64,000 nucleotides of DNA from Reichenbachiella sp. 5M10. Its GTDB lineage: Bacteria > Bacteroidota > Bacteroidia > Cytophagales > Cyclobacteriaceae. The notes beneath the pieces were generated by a model, which was not told the origin of the DNA, searched no databases, and saw only the letters and a list, made by a program, of their open reading frames with translations. Position 1 is the first letter of the stretch. Every line of letters starts with the position of its first letter. A program made the translations under genes and the position numbers. Where the stretch lies: contig NZ_MDGR01000007.1 in assembly GCF_002742335.1 (NCBI RefSeq), positions 3,662,501 to 3,726,500 of the forward strand, written 5' to 3'. Below, piece after piece: positions 35,281-43,290 of the stretch.

Positions 35281-35919
35281 TTATCTCTCCTTTGATTCTT
35301 TTTCCAAATGATCCAAATACAAGATGCCTCTCAAATGATCTATCTCGTGCTGAAAAATCACCGCCGTAAACCCTTCTACTCGCTCGGAGACATGCTGCTG
35401 ATCCAATCGATCATACTCGATATGGATCGCATAGGACCGTGTCCTAGTAGTATCCATCCTCCCTGGGATCGACAGACACCCCTCTCTACAATCTTGTTTT
35501 TGAGAAGAGTACCTTGTGATCACTGGATTCAAATATGCCTCGAAGGGCAAGTTTTCCTTATCCAGTCGCTGTACCCAGATGAGGTTTTTCAGAATCCCAA
35601 CCTGAGGCGCCGCTATCCCCACTCCCATCGACAGACTATCTCGTACAGTCGCATACAGCCGCTCGACAAGTTGCTCGAGCACCCTGTCTGTAGAATCCAC
35701 CTCCAAACGCTCACTAGGTGTACGAAGGAGCAACGAATCAGAGGTGTCCGTGATTTTGAAGATACGCATAGGTGTGTCAGGGCCCGCTTCCAAGATCAGT
35801 TCGCTTTGTGCCGTCGAAAATTGAGCACTGGACGGTTTCATTGGGCGGGTCGTTTTTTGGCTCCCGACACAAGAGGACAACAACAACACTACGCCCCACA
35901 GCATTGGACACTTAGACAT
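35281..35919 (-). CDS. Peptide deformylase-like lipoprotein
   Basis: A 212-residue protein that combines a lipoprotein signal (MSKCPMLWGVVLLLSSC, lipobox LSSC, lipidated Cys17) with a full peptide deformylase domain from about residue 75. Motif 1 is GVGIAAPQVGI, motif 2 is EGCLSIPG with metal ligand Cys148, and motif 3 is QHEIDHLRGI with His191, Glu192 and His195. Normal deformylases act in the cytoplasm on new proteins, so export is unexpected. The start at ATG 35919 gives the best signal peptide. It stands alone. Confidence 0.85.
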   Translation of the reverse strand: MSKCPMLWGVVLLLSSCVGSQKTTRPMKPSSAQFSTAQSELILEAGPDTPMRIFKITDTSDSLLLRTPSERLEVDSTDRVLEQLVERLYATVRDSLSMGVGIAAPQVGILKNLIWVQRLDKENLPFEAYLNPVITRYSSQKQDCREGCLSIPGRMDTTRTRSYAIHIEYDRLDQQHVSERVEGFTAVIFQHEIDHLRGILYLDHLEKESKER

Positions 35920-36009
35920 ATCTAAAGAGTTTATATTGGAGGGCAATCATACAGAGAATTCAGACCAAGAACCAACAACCTCTACGAAGATTTCTACACT
36001 GCCTCCAAG

Positions 36010-37197
36010 CTAGTTTTTGATAGGAATACTGAAATCACGATAAGTCAAGACTCTCCACAGCCACTCCATCGGGCCATAACGATGGTGCTGCAACCAACAC
36101 CAGCTGATTGCTGCCTGAACCGTAAAAATCACTCCCCCCAACACAAGACTCCACACCGCTCCTACCGTAGCATACCATCCTAATCCAAAACCATAAAACA
36201 ATACGACTCCAAGTATTGCCTGAGACATGTAGTTGGTCAGACTCATTCGCCCATAGGCTGAGAAATAGACGAAAAGTTTGATTCTACTTTCTAAAAACAG
36301 GAATATCAATACAAAAACGCTGCAAATCGCCAAGGTATAAAAAACATTGAGGTAGGATTGAACAGTAGTAGTCACTAGCGCTTTCTGAGTGTCGGTCCAA
36401 GCAAAATCTTCGATCGCCCCCACGTAAAGATTGAACAGAAGCATGATCAACAAAGTAAAGTAGCCCAAGAACACCACTTTGGAACGGTACAGGCTGAGCT
36501 GCTCCAAGAATTGATGGCGAGCCATCACCAAACCGACCAAAAACAACGCCATCAACTGAAAGAATCTGCCGTTGTGATAAGTCCAAGCCCATACTACGAC
36601 CCGTGCACGGTACAGATTGTACTGTAGTACTTCTCCCAACGTCCCTGCAGAATAAATCCTCTCTCCCTCTTCGAAATTACCATCCCCGTAGTAAGGAGCA
36701 TAGACAAACTCAGGATCCATGAAAGATGTGGCGACCAAATACAATAACACAGGTTGTAAAATCAATAACCCTGCAATCCATAACAAAATCCTAGAAGGCA
36801 CCCCATAAAACACCATCATTGGCATCCCCATGAGCGCGTAGATGTGCAAGATATCTCCACGATAGATCATCGAGTGCAACAGCCCCATGCCCAACAAGAT
36901 CACCAAGCGCCACGCAAAAATTGGCCGAAAATCCACTCCCTTCATTTCCTGCCGGTTCATCTGTATGAAAAAGCTATAGCCAAACAACAAGGCAAAGATA
37001 GAATAGGCCTTGCCACTCACTAAAAAAATCACCGCTTCATACACCTGTTCATCATAGCTCGTCACCCAAGATGAATCAGCATTCGTCGGCAAGAAAACCT
37101 CAAAATGCTCAATGCAGTGAATCAAAATAATCCCCAAAAGAGCAAACCCTCTGAGCGCATCGATGATTGGTATACGCGGTGAACTAGACGACATCAT
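36010..37197 (-). CDS. DUF418 domain membrane protein
   Basis: A 395-residue polytopic inner-membrane protein (YeiB-like). It opens RIPIIDALRGFALLGIILIHC, shared with acyltransferase-3-like membrane proteins, and carries the C-terminal DUF418 region (FSAYGRMSLTNYMSQAILG ... YGPMEWLWRVLTY). About ten helices are visible. Function is unknown. It is monocistronic. Confidence 0.9.
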   Translation of the reverse strand: MMSSSSPRIPIIDALRGFALLGIILIHCIEHFEVFLPTNADSSWVTSYDEQVYEAVIFLVSGKAYSIFALLFGYSFFIQMNRQEMKGVDFRPIFAWRLVILLGMGLLHSMIYRGDILHIYALMGMPMMVFYGVPSRILLWIAGLLILQPVLLYLVATSFMDPEFVYAPYYGDGNFEEGERIYSAGTLGEVLQYNLYRARVVVWAWTYHNGRFFQLMALFLVGLVMARHQFLEQLSLYRSKVVFLGYFTLLIMLLFNLYVGAIEDFAWTDTQKALVTTTVQSYLNVFYTLAICSVFVLIFLFLESRIKLFVYFSAYGRMSLTNYMSQAILGVVLFYGFGLGWYATVGAVWSLVLGGVIFTVQAAISWCWLQHHRYGPMEWLWRVLTYRDFSIPIKN

Positions 37198-37328
37198 TCT
37201 ATTTTGACTAGGGATAAAACATTAGACCCAATCAAATCTAATCAAGAAGCTCCAGCCATCAAGTCCCCAGCTATCCTTCGGGATATATGCCCTGCGGCAT
37301 TGGTACATTTCCCGTTTCTACACAGACG

Positions 37329-37364
37329 AAAAAGGCTGCCTCACCCATGGTGAAACAGCCTTTT
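37329..37364. terminator. Bidirectional terminator
   Basis: AAAAGGCTG (37330-37338) pairs with CAGCCTTTT (37356-37364), with an inner CACC/GGTG pairing. It lies just past the stop of the reverse-strand nadC-ycxB pair. Confidence 0.8.
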
Positions 37365-37388
37365 CATGACATCCTATTTCCTCTATGC

Positions 37389-37865
37389 TTATTCTTTGAT
37401 CATTCCTTTTCTCTTGAGGATCGTTTCGACAAACTTGATCTCGTTTTGCGAATTGAAGATTCTAAACGGCAAGTGAATCATCTGAGCCTTGCTCATCACC
37501 AGCAGAAAATGATCCTTGGCTACTTGGGCCTTCTTGATGCTCTCCCATTTGAGGGGCATCCCCTGCTTGGAGTTCAATTTGATCAAAATCTGTTGACTCG
37601 TGATTTCGTAGCTCAATTTCTCAAACATAAATTTGCCCTGCTCGAGTTGAGAGATCCCTGCAAACTGGATCAACCAAAACAAACCATACAACACCAAAGC
37701 TATCGAAGCACCGATGATCCACCACAGGTTAGGTATCCAGAGATACCCTCCACAGATGGCTAGGTAAATGAGAGCCCCCCACCATTGGTCTTTGATCAAA
37801 TTGCCAAAAGCCAATTTGATAAAGGTGCCATTTGCCAATTGGTATTTTTTCGTTTTTACTATCAT
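37389..37865 (-). CDS. YcxB-like membrane protein
   Basis: A 158-residue protein with two adjacent helices (residues about 30-68) followed by a YcxB-like cytoplasmic domain (LSYEITSQQILIKLNSKQG, PLKWESIKKAQVAKDHFLLVMSKAQMIHLPFRIF). Function is unknown. Its ATG shares a base with the nadC TAA, so it is coupled to nadC; a terminator follows. Confidence 0.78.
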   Translation of the reverse strand: MIVKTKKYQLANGTFIKLAFGNLIKDQWWGALIYLAICGGYLWIPNLWWIIGASIALVLYGLFWLIQFAGISQLEQGKFMFEKLSYEITSQQILIKLNSKQGMPLKWESIKKAQVAKDHFLLVMSKAQMIHLPFRIFNSQNEIKFVETILKRKGMIKE

Positions 37866-38731
37866 TATTTTTTGTTTACTGCTTTCAAACTTATGTCCAT
37901 ACTGCTGTACGAGTGTGTCAACGCTCCTACGGAGATGAAGTCCACGCCTGTTTCAGCGATTTCTTTTATGTTCTTTTCGGTCACCCCGCCCGAGGCCTCG
38001 GTACTGCACTGTCCATCGATGATCTGGATGGCTTCACGCATCATCGACGGCAGCATGTTGTCAAGCATGATCACGTCGACACCTCCCACCTCTAAGGCCT
38101 CTCGCACCTCGTTGATGTTTCGGGTTTCTACTTCTATGCGCAGCTCCTTGCCTTTTTTATTCAAATAACTCTTGGTCGCACTCACCGCTTGTGTGATCCC
38201 ACCGGCATAGTCGATATGATTGTCCTTGAGCATGACCATATCGTAGAGCCCAAAGCGATGATTGACTCCTCCTCCGATCTGCACAGCCCATTTTTCACAC
38301 AAGCGAAAATTTGGAGCGGTCTTGCGGGTATCGAGTAGCTTGGTCTCCGTGTGTCGGATCATCTCTGTAAGCTTGCGCGTATACGTCGCGATTCCACTCA
38401 TTCGTTGCATACAGTTGAGTACAAGACGCTCTGTCGACAGGATCGAACGAGCCTTTCCCTTCACCATCAACCCGATTTCTCCTTCTTGAACCTCCTGACC
38501 ATCCTTTTTGAGGAGGGTCACTTCCAGACTTTCGTCAAAACGATGAAAAATCCATTCTGCCAAAGTCAACCCTGCAATCACACCATCACCTTTGATCAGC
38601 AACTTTGCCTCTTGCTCCAAATCCTCTGGGATAGCCGCGAGCGTACTATGATCCCCATCACCTAGGTCTTCTTTCAAGGCAGCATCAATGAAGGCATTGA
38701 CCGCCGATTTTGTCAGATACTTGATATTCAC
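37865..38731 (-). CDS. nadC: Nicotinate-nucleotide pyrophosphorylase (carboxylating)
   Basis: Quinolinate phosphoribosyltransferase, making nicotinate mononucleotide for NAD. The 288 residues match the family. Signatures are the ALKEDLGDGDHST N-terminus, VLNCMQRMSGIATYTRKL, LLDTRKTAPNFRLCEKWAVQIGGGVNHRFGLYD and VDVIMLDNMLP, EASGGVTEKNI. It starts with GTG at 38731, four bases after a -7 box. It is coupled to the YcxB-like gene. Confidence 0.96.
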   Translation of the reverse strand: MNIKYLTKSAVNAFIDAALKEDLGDGDHSTLAAIPEDLEQEAKLLIKGDGVIAGLTLAEWIFHRFDESLEVTLLKKDGQEVQEGEIGLMVKGKARSILSTERLVLNCMQRMSGIATYTRKLTEMIRHTETKLLDTRKTAPNFRLCEKWAVQIGGGVNHRFGLYDMVMLKDNHIDYAGGITQAVSATKSYLNKKGKELRIEVETRNINEVREALEVGGVDVIMLDNMLPSMMREAIQIIDGQCSTEASGGVTEKNIKEIAETGVDFISVGALTHSYSSMDISLKAVNKK

Positions 38732-38735
38732 GCGG

Positions 38736-38743
38736 CAAAAATA
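38736..38743 (-). promoter_or_regulatory. -7 promoter box of nadC, leaderless arrangement
   Basis: The reverse strand reads TATTTTTG, a match to TAnnTTTG, followed by CCGC and the GTG start codon. The transcript would have essentially no leader. Confidence 0.55.
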
Positions 38744-38826
38744 TACAAGGCGTTTATTTTATCTACCAGCTGTATGAATATTTTGCCACTCCTTAGTACT
38801 TTGCCTCCTCTGACAACACGACTATC

Positions 38827-40452
38827 ATGACCACAATCTCAGGACAACTCATCGACATAGCCCAAAAAGAAATCTATCCTGCCAAAATAGAAATCGCCAA
38901 GGGGCGAATCATCAACATAGAAAAAACCAATCTCGCTCCAGATCAATTCATACTACCTGGATTCGTCGATGCTCATGTCCACATAGAAAGCTCAATGCTC
39001 GTACCTTCGGAGTTTGCTCGTATGGCCGTCGTACATGGCACAGTCGGCACGATCTCTGACCCACACGAGATTGGCAATGTCCTCGGGGTGAAAGGGGTCG
39101 AATATATGATCGACAATGGCAAAGAGGTGAATTTCAAGTTTTATTTCGGTGCGCCCAGCTGCGTCCCTGCCACACCCTTCGAAACGGCCGGAGCAGAAAT
39201 CAGCGTCTCAGACGTCGAGTATCTCCTGCAGAAAAAAGAAATCGTCTACCTCGCCGAAATGATGAACTGGCCTGGCGTCCTATTCAAGGACCAAACTGTC
39301 TACGACAAATTGGCCATAGCCAAGAAACTCGGCAAGCCCGTAGATGGGCATGCCCCTGGGCTCAAAGGAGAACAGGCTCAGCAATACGCCGCGGCAGGTA
39401 TCTCTACCGATCACGAGTGCTTCACCGCCCAAGAAGCCCTCGACAAGCTCAACAGTGGCATGAAAATCATGATTCGTGAAGGCAGTGCCGCAAAAAATTT
39501 TGAGGCACTCATTCCTCTGCTCGATGAGCACTATGCCCACATGATGTTTTGTTCGGATGACAAACACCCCGACAACCTCGAAGAAGGCCACATCAACTTG
39601 CTCGTCAAACGAGCTCTCGCTCAAGGGATCGACCTCTACAAAATCTTGCAAGCCGCCTGCATCAATCCCGTACAGCACTACGGCATGGAAGTAGGCCTCC
39701 TCCAACAAGGCGACCCTGCGGACTTCATTGTCATCGACAACCCGGACGACTTCAACGTCCTCGAAACCTGGATCAATGGACAGCTAGTCGCTCACAAAGG
39801 AAAAAGCATGATAGAATCCCTACCCGTATCGGTGATCAACAATTTTGATTGCCTACCCAAATCTCCTGAAGATTTCAAAGTGACGATTACAGGCAGCAAG
39901 GTCAATGTCATGGAAGCACTCGAAGGTCAACTCATCACCAACCTGCTCCAATACGACAGTCTACTCATCGACAACCCACAGCAAACCAACACCGACCAAG
40001 ACCTCCTCAAAGTAGCCGTCATCAACCGCTACCAAGAAGCCAAACCATCTATAGGTTATATCAAAAATATCGGGCTAAAATCTGGAGCTATCGCCTCCTC
40101 GGTCGGGCATGATTCACACAATATCATCGTCGTAGGAGTCGATGACGAATCCATCTGCCGTGCAGTCAACCTCATCATCGCTGCACGTGGCGGTGTGTCG
40201 GCCATCAAGGATGACCAACAAAAACTACTAAAATTGCCCGTCGCAGGCATCATGTCAGACCAGGATGGATACCAAGTTGCCAAATCGTATGCAGAGATAG
40301 ATGCCTTTGCCAAATCCCTAGGGTCTCCGCTAGACTCTCCATTCATGACGCTATCATTCATGGCGCTACTTGTCATCCCCAAGGCTAAAATGAGCGACAT
40401 GGGCTTCTTCGATGGAGAGAAGTTTGAGTTTATGAAGGTCTTTGAGGATTAA
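38827..40452 (+). CDS. ade: Adenine deaminase
   Basis: Deaminates adenine to hypoxanthine in purine salvage. The amidohydrolase metal motif DAHVHIESSM is present, as are VGTISDPHEIGNVLG, PVDGHAPGLKG, STDHECFTAQEAL, FCSDDKHPDNL and the C-terminal GGVSAIKDDQQ. At 541 residues it is family length. It is divergent from nadC. A small membrane-protein gene starts two bases after its stop. Confidence 0.96.
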   Translation: MTTISGQLIDIAQKEIYPAKIEIAKGRIINIEKTNLAPDQFILPGFVDAHVHIESSMLVPSEFARMAVVHGTVGTISDPHEIGNVLGVKGVEYMIDNGKEVNFKFYFGAPSCVPATPFETAGAEISVSDVEYLLQKKEIVYLAEMMNWPGVLFKDQTVYDKLAIAKKLGKPVDGHAPGLKGEQAQQYAAAGISTDHECFTAQEALDKLNSGMKIMIREGSAAKNFEALIPLLDEHYAHMMFCSDDKHPDNLEEGHINLLVKRALAQGIDLYKILQAACINPVQHYGMEVGLLQQGDPADFIVIDNPDDFNVLETWINGQLVAHKGKSMIESLPVSVINNFDCLPKSPEDFKVTITGSKVNVMEALEGQLITNLLQYDSLLIDNPQQTNTDQDLLKVAVINRYQEAKPSIGYIKNIGLKSGAIASSVGHDSHNIIVVGVDDESICRAVNLIIAARGGVSAIKDDQQKLLKLPVAGIMSDQDGYQVAKSYAEIDAFAKSLGSPLDSPFMTLSFMALLVIPKAKMSDMGFFDGEKFEFMKVFED

Positions 40453-40454
40453 TA

Positions 40455-40667
40455 ATGAACAACAGGTTACACCCAATAGAGTATCTTGGTTTATACGTCC
40501 GTTGGATATTCAATCAATTATTTCCACAGGAACCCTACACCCAACAAGACTCTTTCCCCTCTTTCCGAACCAAACACTATCGTGAAAAACAAAACTTCGC
40601 ACTAGGCCTGACCACACTCTATATTCTCGTCTGCATTGCCATAGTCATAGCTGCAGCATTTCAATAG
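40455..40667 (+). CDS. Small membrane protein, 70 aa
   Basis: Starts two bases after the ade stop and so is very likely co-translated with it. It has a basic, aromatic N-terminus (EYLGLYVRWIFNQLF) and one C-terminal hydrophobic helix (LGLTTLYILVCIAIVIAAAFQ). No family is recognised. A link to adenine uptake or salvage is positional only. Confidence 0.6.
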   Translation: MNNRLHPIEYLGLYVRWIFNQLFPQEPYTQQDSFPSFRTKHYREKQNFALGLTTLYILVCIAIVIAAAFQ

Positions 40668-40701
40668 TATGTATTCAGTACCCACTTCCAAAACCACATG
40701 C

Positions 40702-43113
40702 TTAGTCCCCCAAGACCAATGGAAAATCTTGTCCTGAAGACCAAGAACGAGGAAACTGAGACTCGCCATGATACTGATGAGTCAAGATGGGTATCTGATC
40801 GTTGAGGTATGCCTCCAGCTCCTTTACCGTGATTTTCTTGTCGCGCATACCGCCATCTGCTGCCCCAGCAAGTCCCTGTAGCAATGCATACGTAAACACC
40901 CCGTGTCCGAGTTCGTCAAACTCCGTCGCGTACTGCTCAGAACCTGTAGAAGCCAAAAGAGTCGCTCCAGACGATCGTGCCAATTGCACGATGGCCTTTT
41001 CTTCGGCCGCTCCGCGACGCGCAAATGCCTCCACTGCTCCGCCACTCTGACATGCATCCAAGACGACCATCTGCTTCTGTGCCAAAATATTGACGGTCAA
41101 CTGCTTCAACTCACTCGCCGACACCCCATGTGCTTGTAGCATACTCGTCTTGCCATAGAGCTGCGTCACTCCTGTCAATGCCAAATAAAACTCCGGACTA
41201 GCCTCCTCACTCATCACCCCATGCCCTGCATAAAAAAACACAAAAACATCCTCTGGTTTTGCCCGAGAAGCGATGCTTTGTAGAGCAGCAAGGGTACGCT
41301 GGCGATTGGCGTCCTGGTCATACAGTACATCCACATACACCGCATCAAAGATACCCTCCGACCGCAACTGCAGTTCCCTCACCACAGACCGTGCATCCGA
41401 GACCGCATAGTTGAGGTTGTACGCCCCGTTGACATACTGATCCACCCCTACAGCAAGCACATATAGATCTGCAGTGGCTTGCATTCCATGATACTGCACA
41501 CGAATTTGATCTCTACCCGACTCATATCCTTTGATGCTGACTGCCTTGGCAGCAATGACATTTTCTCCCTTGATTAGCGAGACCGTGTAGCTCTGAGCAA
41601 ACCGGTCATTCACAGGCTTGAAACCTCTACTTTCTCCCTCCACAAGTTTTCCATTCACATACAGGAGAATCTCAGCGATGGGGTCACCTTGAGGTTGTGC
41701 TTCGACCATCACAGTCACTTGAGCATCTTTGGATACATAACCATCCTCTGGATTCACGATCTGCACCGTAGGTCTCTGACTCATCACTTGCGACAGGTCA
41801 CTCGCCTCCGACACCTCATCTTTGAGCAGGGCAGACAACAGCCCAGGTGTAAACGATTGACTGAAGGCTGTCGTGAGAGATCCTCTCTTGGTGATCTGGC
41901 CTTCTGCATCGTACGACCGCCACTCCAACTGCTCGATAGCCCCAGCCGTACCGTCCACACGCCCATCTCTCGCCACGACGACCCATTCCCCATCACTGAC
42001 ATATATATCAGCGATCACCTTCTTATGTTTGGCACTCAGCAGGTTCAATATTCCATTGGGGTTACATATCAAAAACTGCTCACCTTTGCCTACCTTCAGG
42101 ACGATTGATGTCTCTGTCGAGGATTCTCCTGGCTTCACGTATTTGACGGATTCTTCCATCACTATACGCATGGACTCTAGGTCTATCATGATTGCCTTTC
42201 CTTGAGACCCCAAATGAGAGACCAAATACTTTTCCCTTTGGTCTAGGACTAGATTGACACCCACATCTTTGAAATCCTCGACTACCTGATGCGTATACCT
42301 ATCCAGTACTCGGATATTGTGCGACACTCCGTCTCCTCCCGTCTTCATGTAGGAGTAAAATAAATACTTCTTAGAAAGCAGTGTAATGAGAGGCACCCCA
42401 TCTGTTATTGTGATTCGCTCGGGGCTCGCTCCTCCTTCCACAGGATAGATCATGAGCCCATGTTTATTTTGCACATAATCATGTTCGACTCCAGTCAAAT
42501 ACTGACCATCTGTAGAGAGCGTCCCCGAACTAAACGGGTATCGCCCCACTTCGACGAGCGTCTCTCCAGATCTCCTCCACAAACGCGTCTCGGGTGAGGC
42601 ACTGGAAAAATTCATCGATAATACAAGATCCTTTTGTACACCAGCAAACGATTGACCATCCGGCAGAGATAGCAAAAACCTCCTTTGTCTCGTCCTCGGA
42701 TCAATCACATCAGTGGTAGCCTGACCGAGTGCCTCCTCCAAGAATTTTGACGTGTCTATATATTGTCCCCAGATGTCTTTGTACTGTACGCTCGCCAAAT
42801 TATTCTCAAAAAAATACAGCGATTGATTCCGGCCATGATACAAAAACTCCCCGGATTCCAAATCCAAAAGATTGGCAGAAATCTTCATGTTCATTTTAGT
42901 ATAATCACTTGACACTTCCGTATCTTGATGGTTGATTACCAAGTATTTTCGGTCATCGTCTATACTGCCTATCACGATACTGCTGCTCCCTGGCTTAACC
43001 TCTTTTGGCTCCCCTTTGACCGACAAATACAAGTCCTGACCTTGCGCCTTGGTCACGAGTACTATGCCAAACAAACAACCGATTACAATACAAATCCTTC
43101 TCATGAGAATCAA
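40702..43113 (-). CDS. Secreted caspase-like (C14) protein
   Basis: An 803-residue exported protein. The signal peptide ends near residue 25 (VTKAQGQ). Residues about 30-430 are repeated beta strands, probably a propeller; an Ig-like region (PTVQIVNPEDGYVSKDAQVTV) follows near 455; the C-terminal caspase domain carries the catalytic dyad His631 (FFYAGHGV) and Cys688 (LDACQSGG). There is no T9SS sorting domain at the C-terminus. It is monocistronic; the substrate is unknown. Start could be Met1 or Met4. Confidence 0.85.
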   Translation of the reverse strand: MILMRRICIVIGCLFGIVLVTKAQGQDLYLSVKGEPKEVKPGSSSIVIGSIDDDRKYLVINHQDTEVSSDYTKMNMKISANLLDLESGEFLYHGRNQSLYFFENNLASVQYKDIWGQYIDTSKFLEEALGQATTDVIDPRTRQRRFLLSLPDGQSFAGVQKDLVLSMNFSSASPETRLWRRSGETLVEVGRYPFSSGTLSTDGQYLTGVEHDYVQNKHGLMIYPVEGGASPERITITDGVPLITLLSKKYLFYSYMKTGGDGVSHNIRVLDRYTHQVVEDFKDVGVNLVLDQREKYLVSHLGSQGKAIMIDLESMRIVMEESVKYVKPGESSTETSIVLKVGKGEQFLICNPNGILNLLSAKHKKVIADIYVSDGEWVVVARDGRVDGTAGAIEQLEWRSYDAEGQITKRGSLTTAFSQSFTPGLLSALLKDEVSEASDLSQVMSQRPTVQIVNPEDGYVSKDAQVTVMVEAQPQGDPIAEILLYVNGKLVEGESRGFKPVNDRFAQSYTVSLIKGENVIAAKAVSIKGYESGRDQIRVQYHGMQATADLYVLAVGVDQYVNGAYNLNYAVSDARSVVRELQLRSEGIFDAVYVDVLYDQDANRQRTLAALQSIASRAKPEDVFVFFYAGHGVMSEEASPEFYLALTGVTQLYGKTSMLQAHGVSASELKQLTVNILAQKQMVVLDACQSGGAVEAFARRGAAEEKAIVQLARSSGATLLASTGSEQYATEFDELGHGVFTYALLQGLAGAADGGMRDKKITVKELEAYLNDQIPILTHQYHGESQFPRSWSSGQDFPLVLGD

Positions 43114-43290
43114 TCCTTACATGGTTTACTCGAGCAAAATAAATACTTTTTTCAAAGTGCTATATTTCTTCTCCAAAAACCTATTCACACCCGATCTTTT
43201 ACCCCTGCAATTCCTCCAGTACACAATTACCCAAGGGATTGATTGCGTTTCGAATCTTTCCATTTAATTTAGAAAAAATATTCGTCAAAA

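Noticed and set aside
40702-43113. Caspase-based antiviral defence system
   Set aside because: The protein is exported and no CRISPR, gasdermin or other defence gene is nearby.
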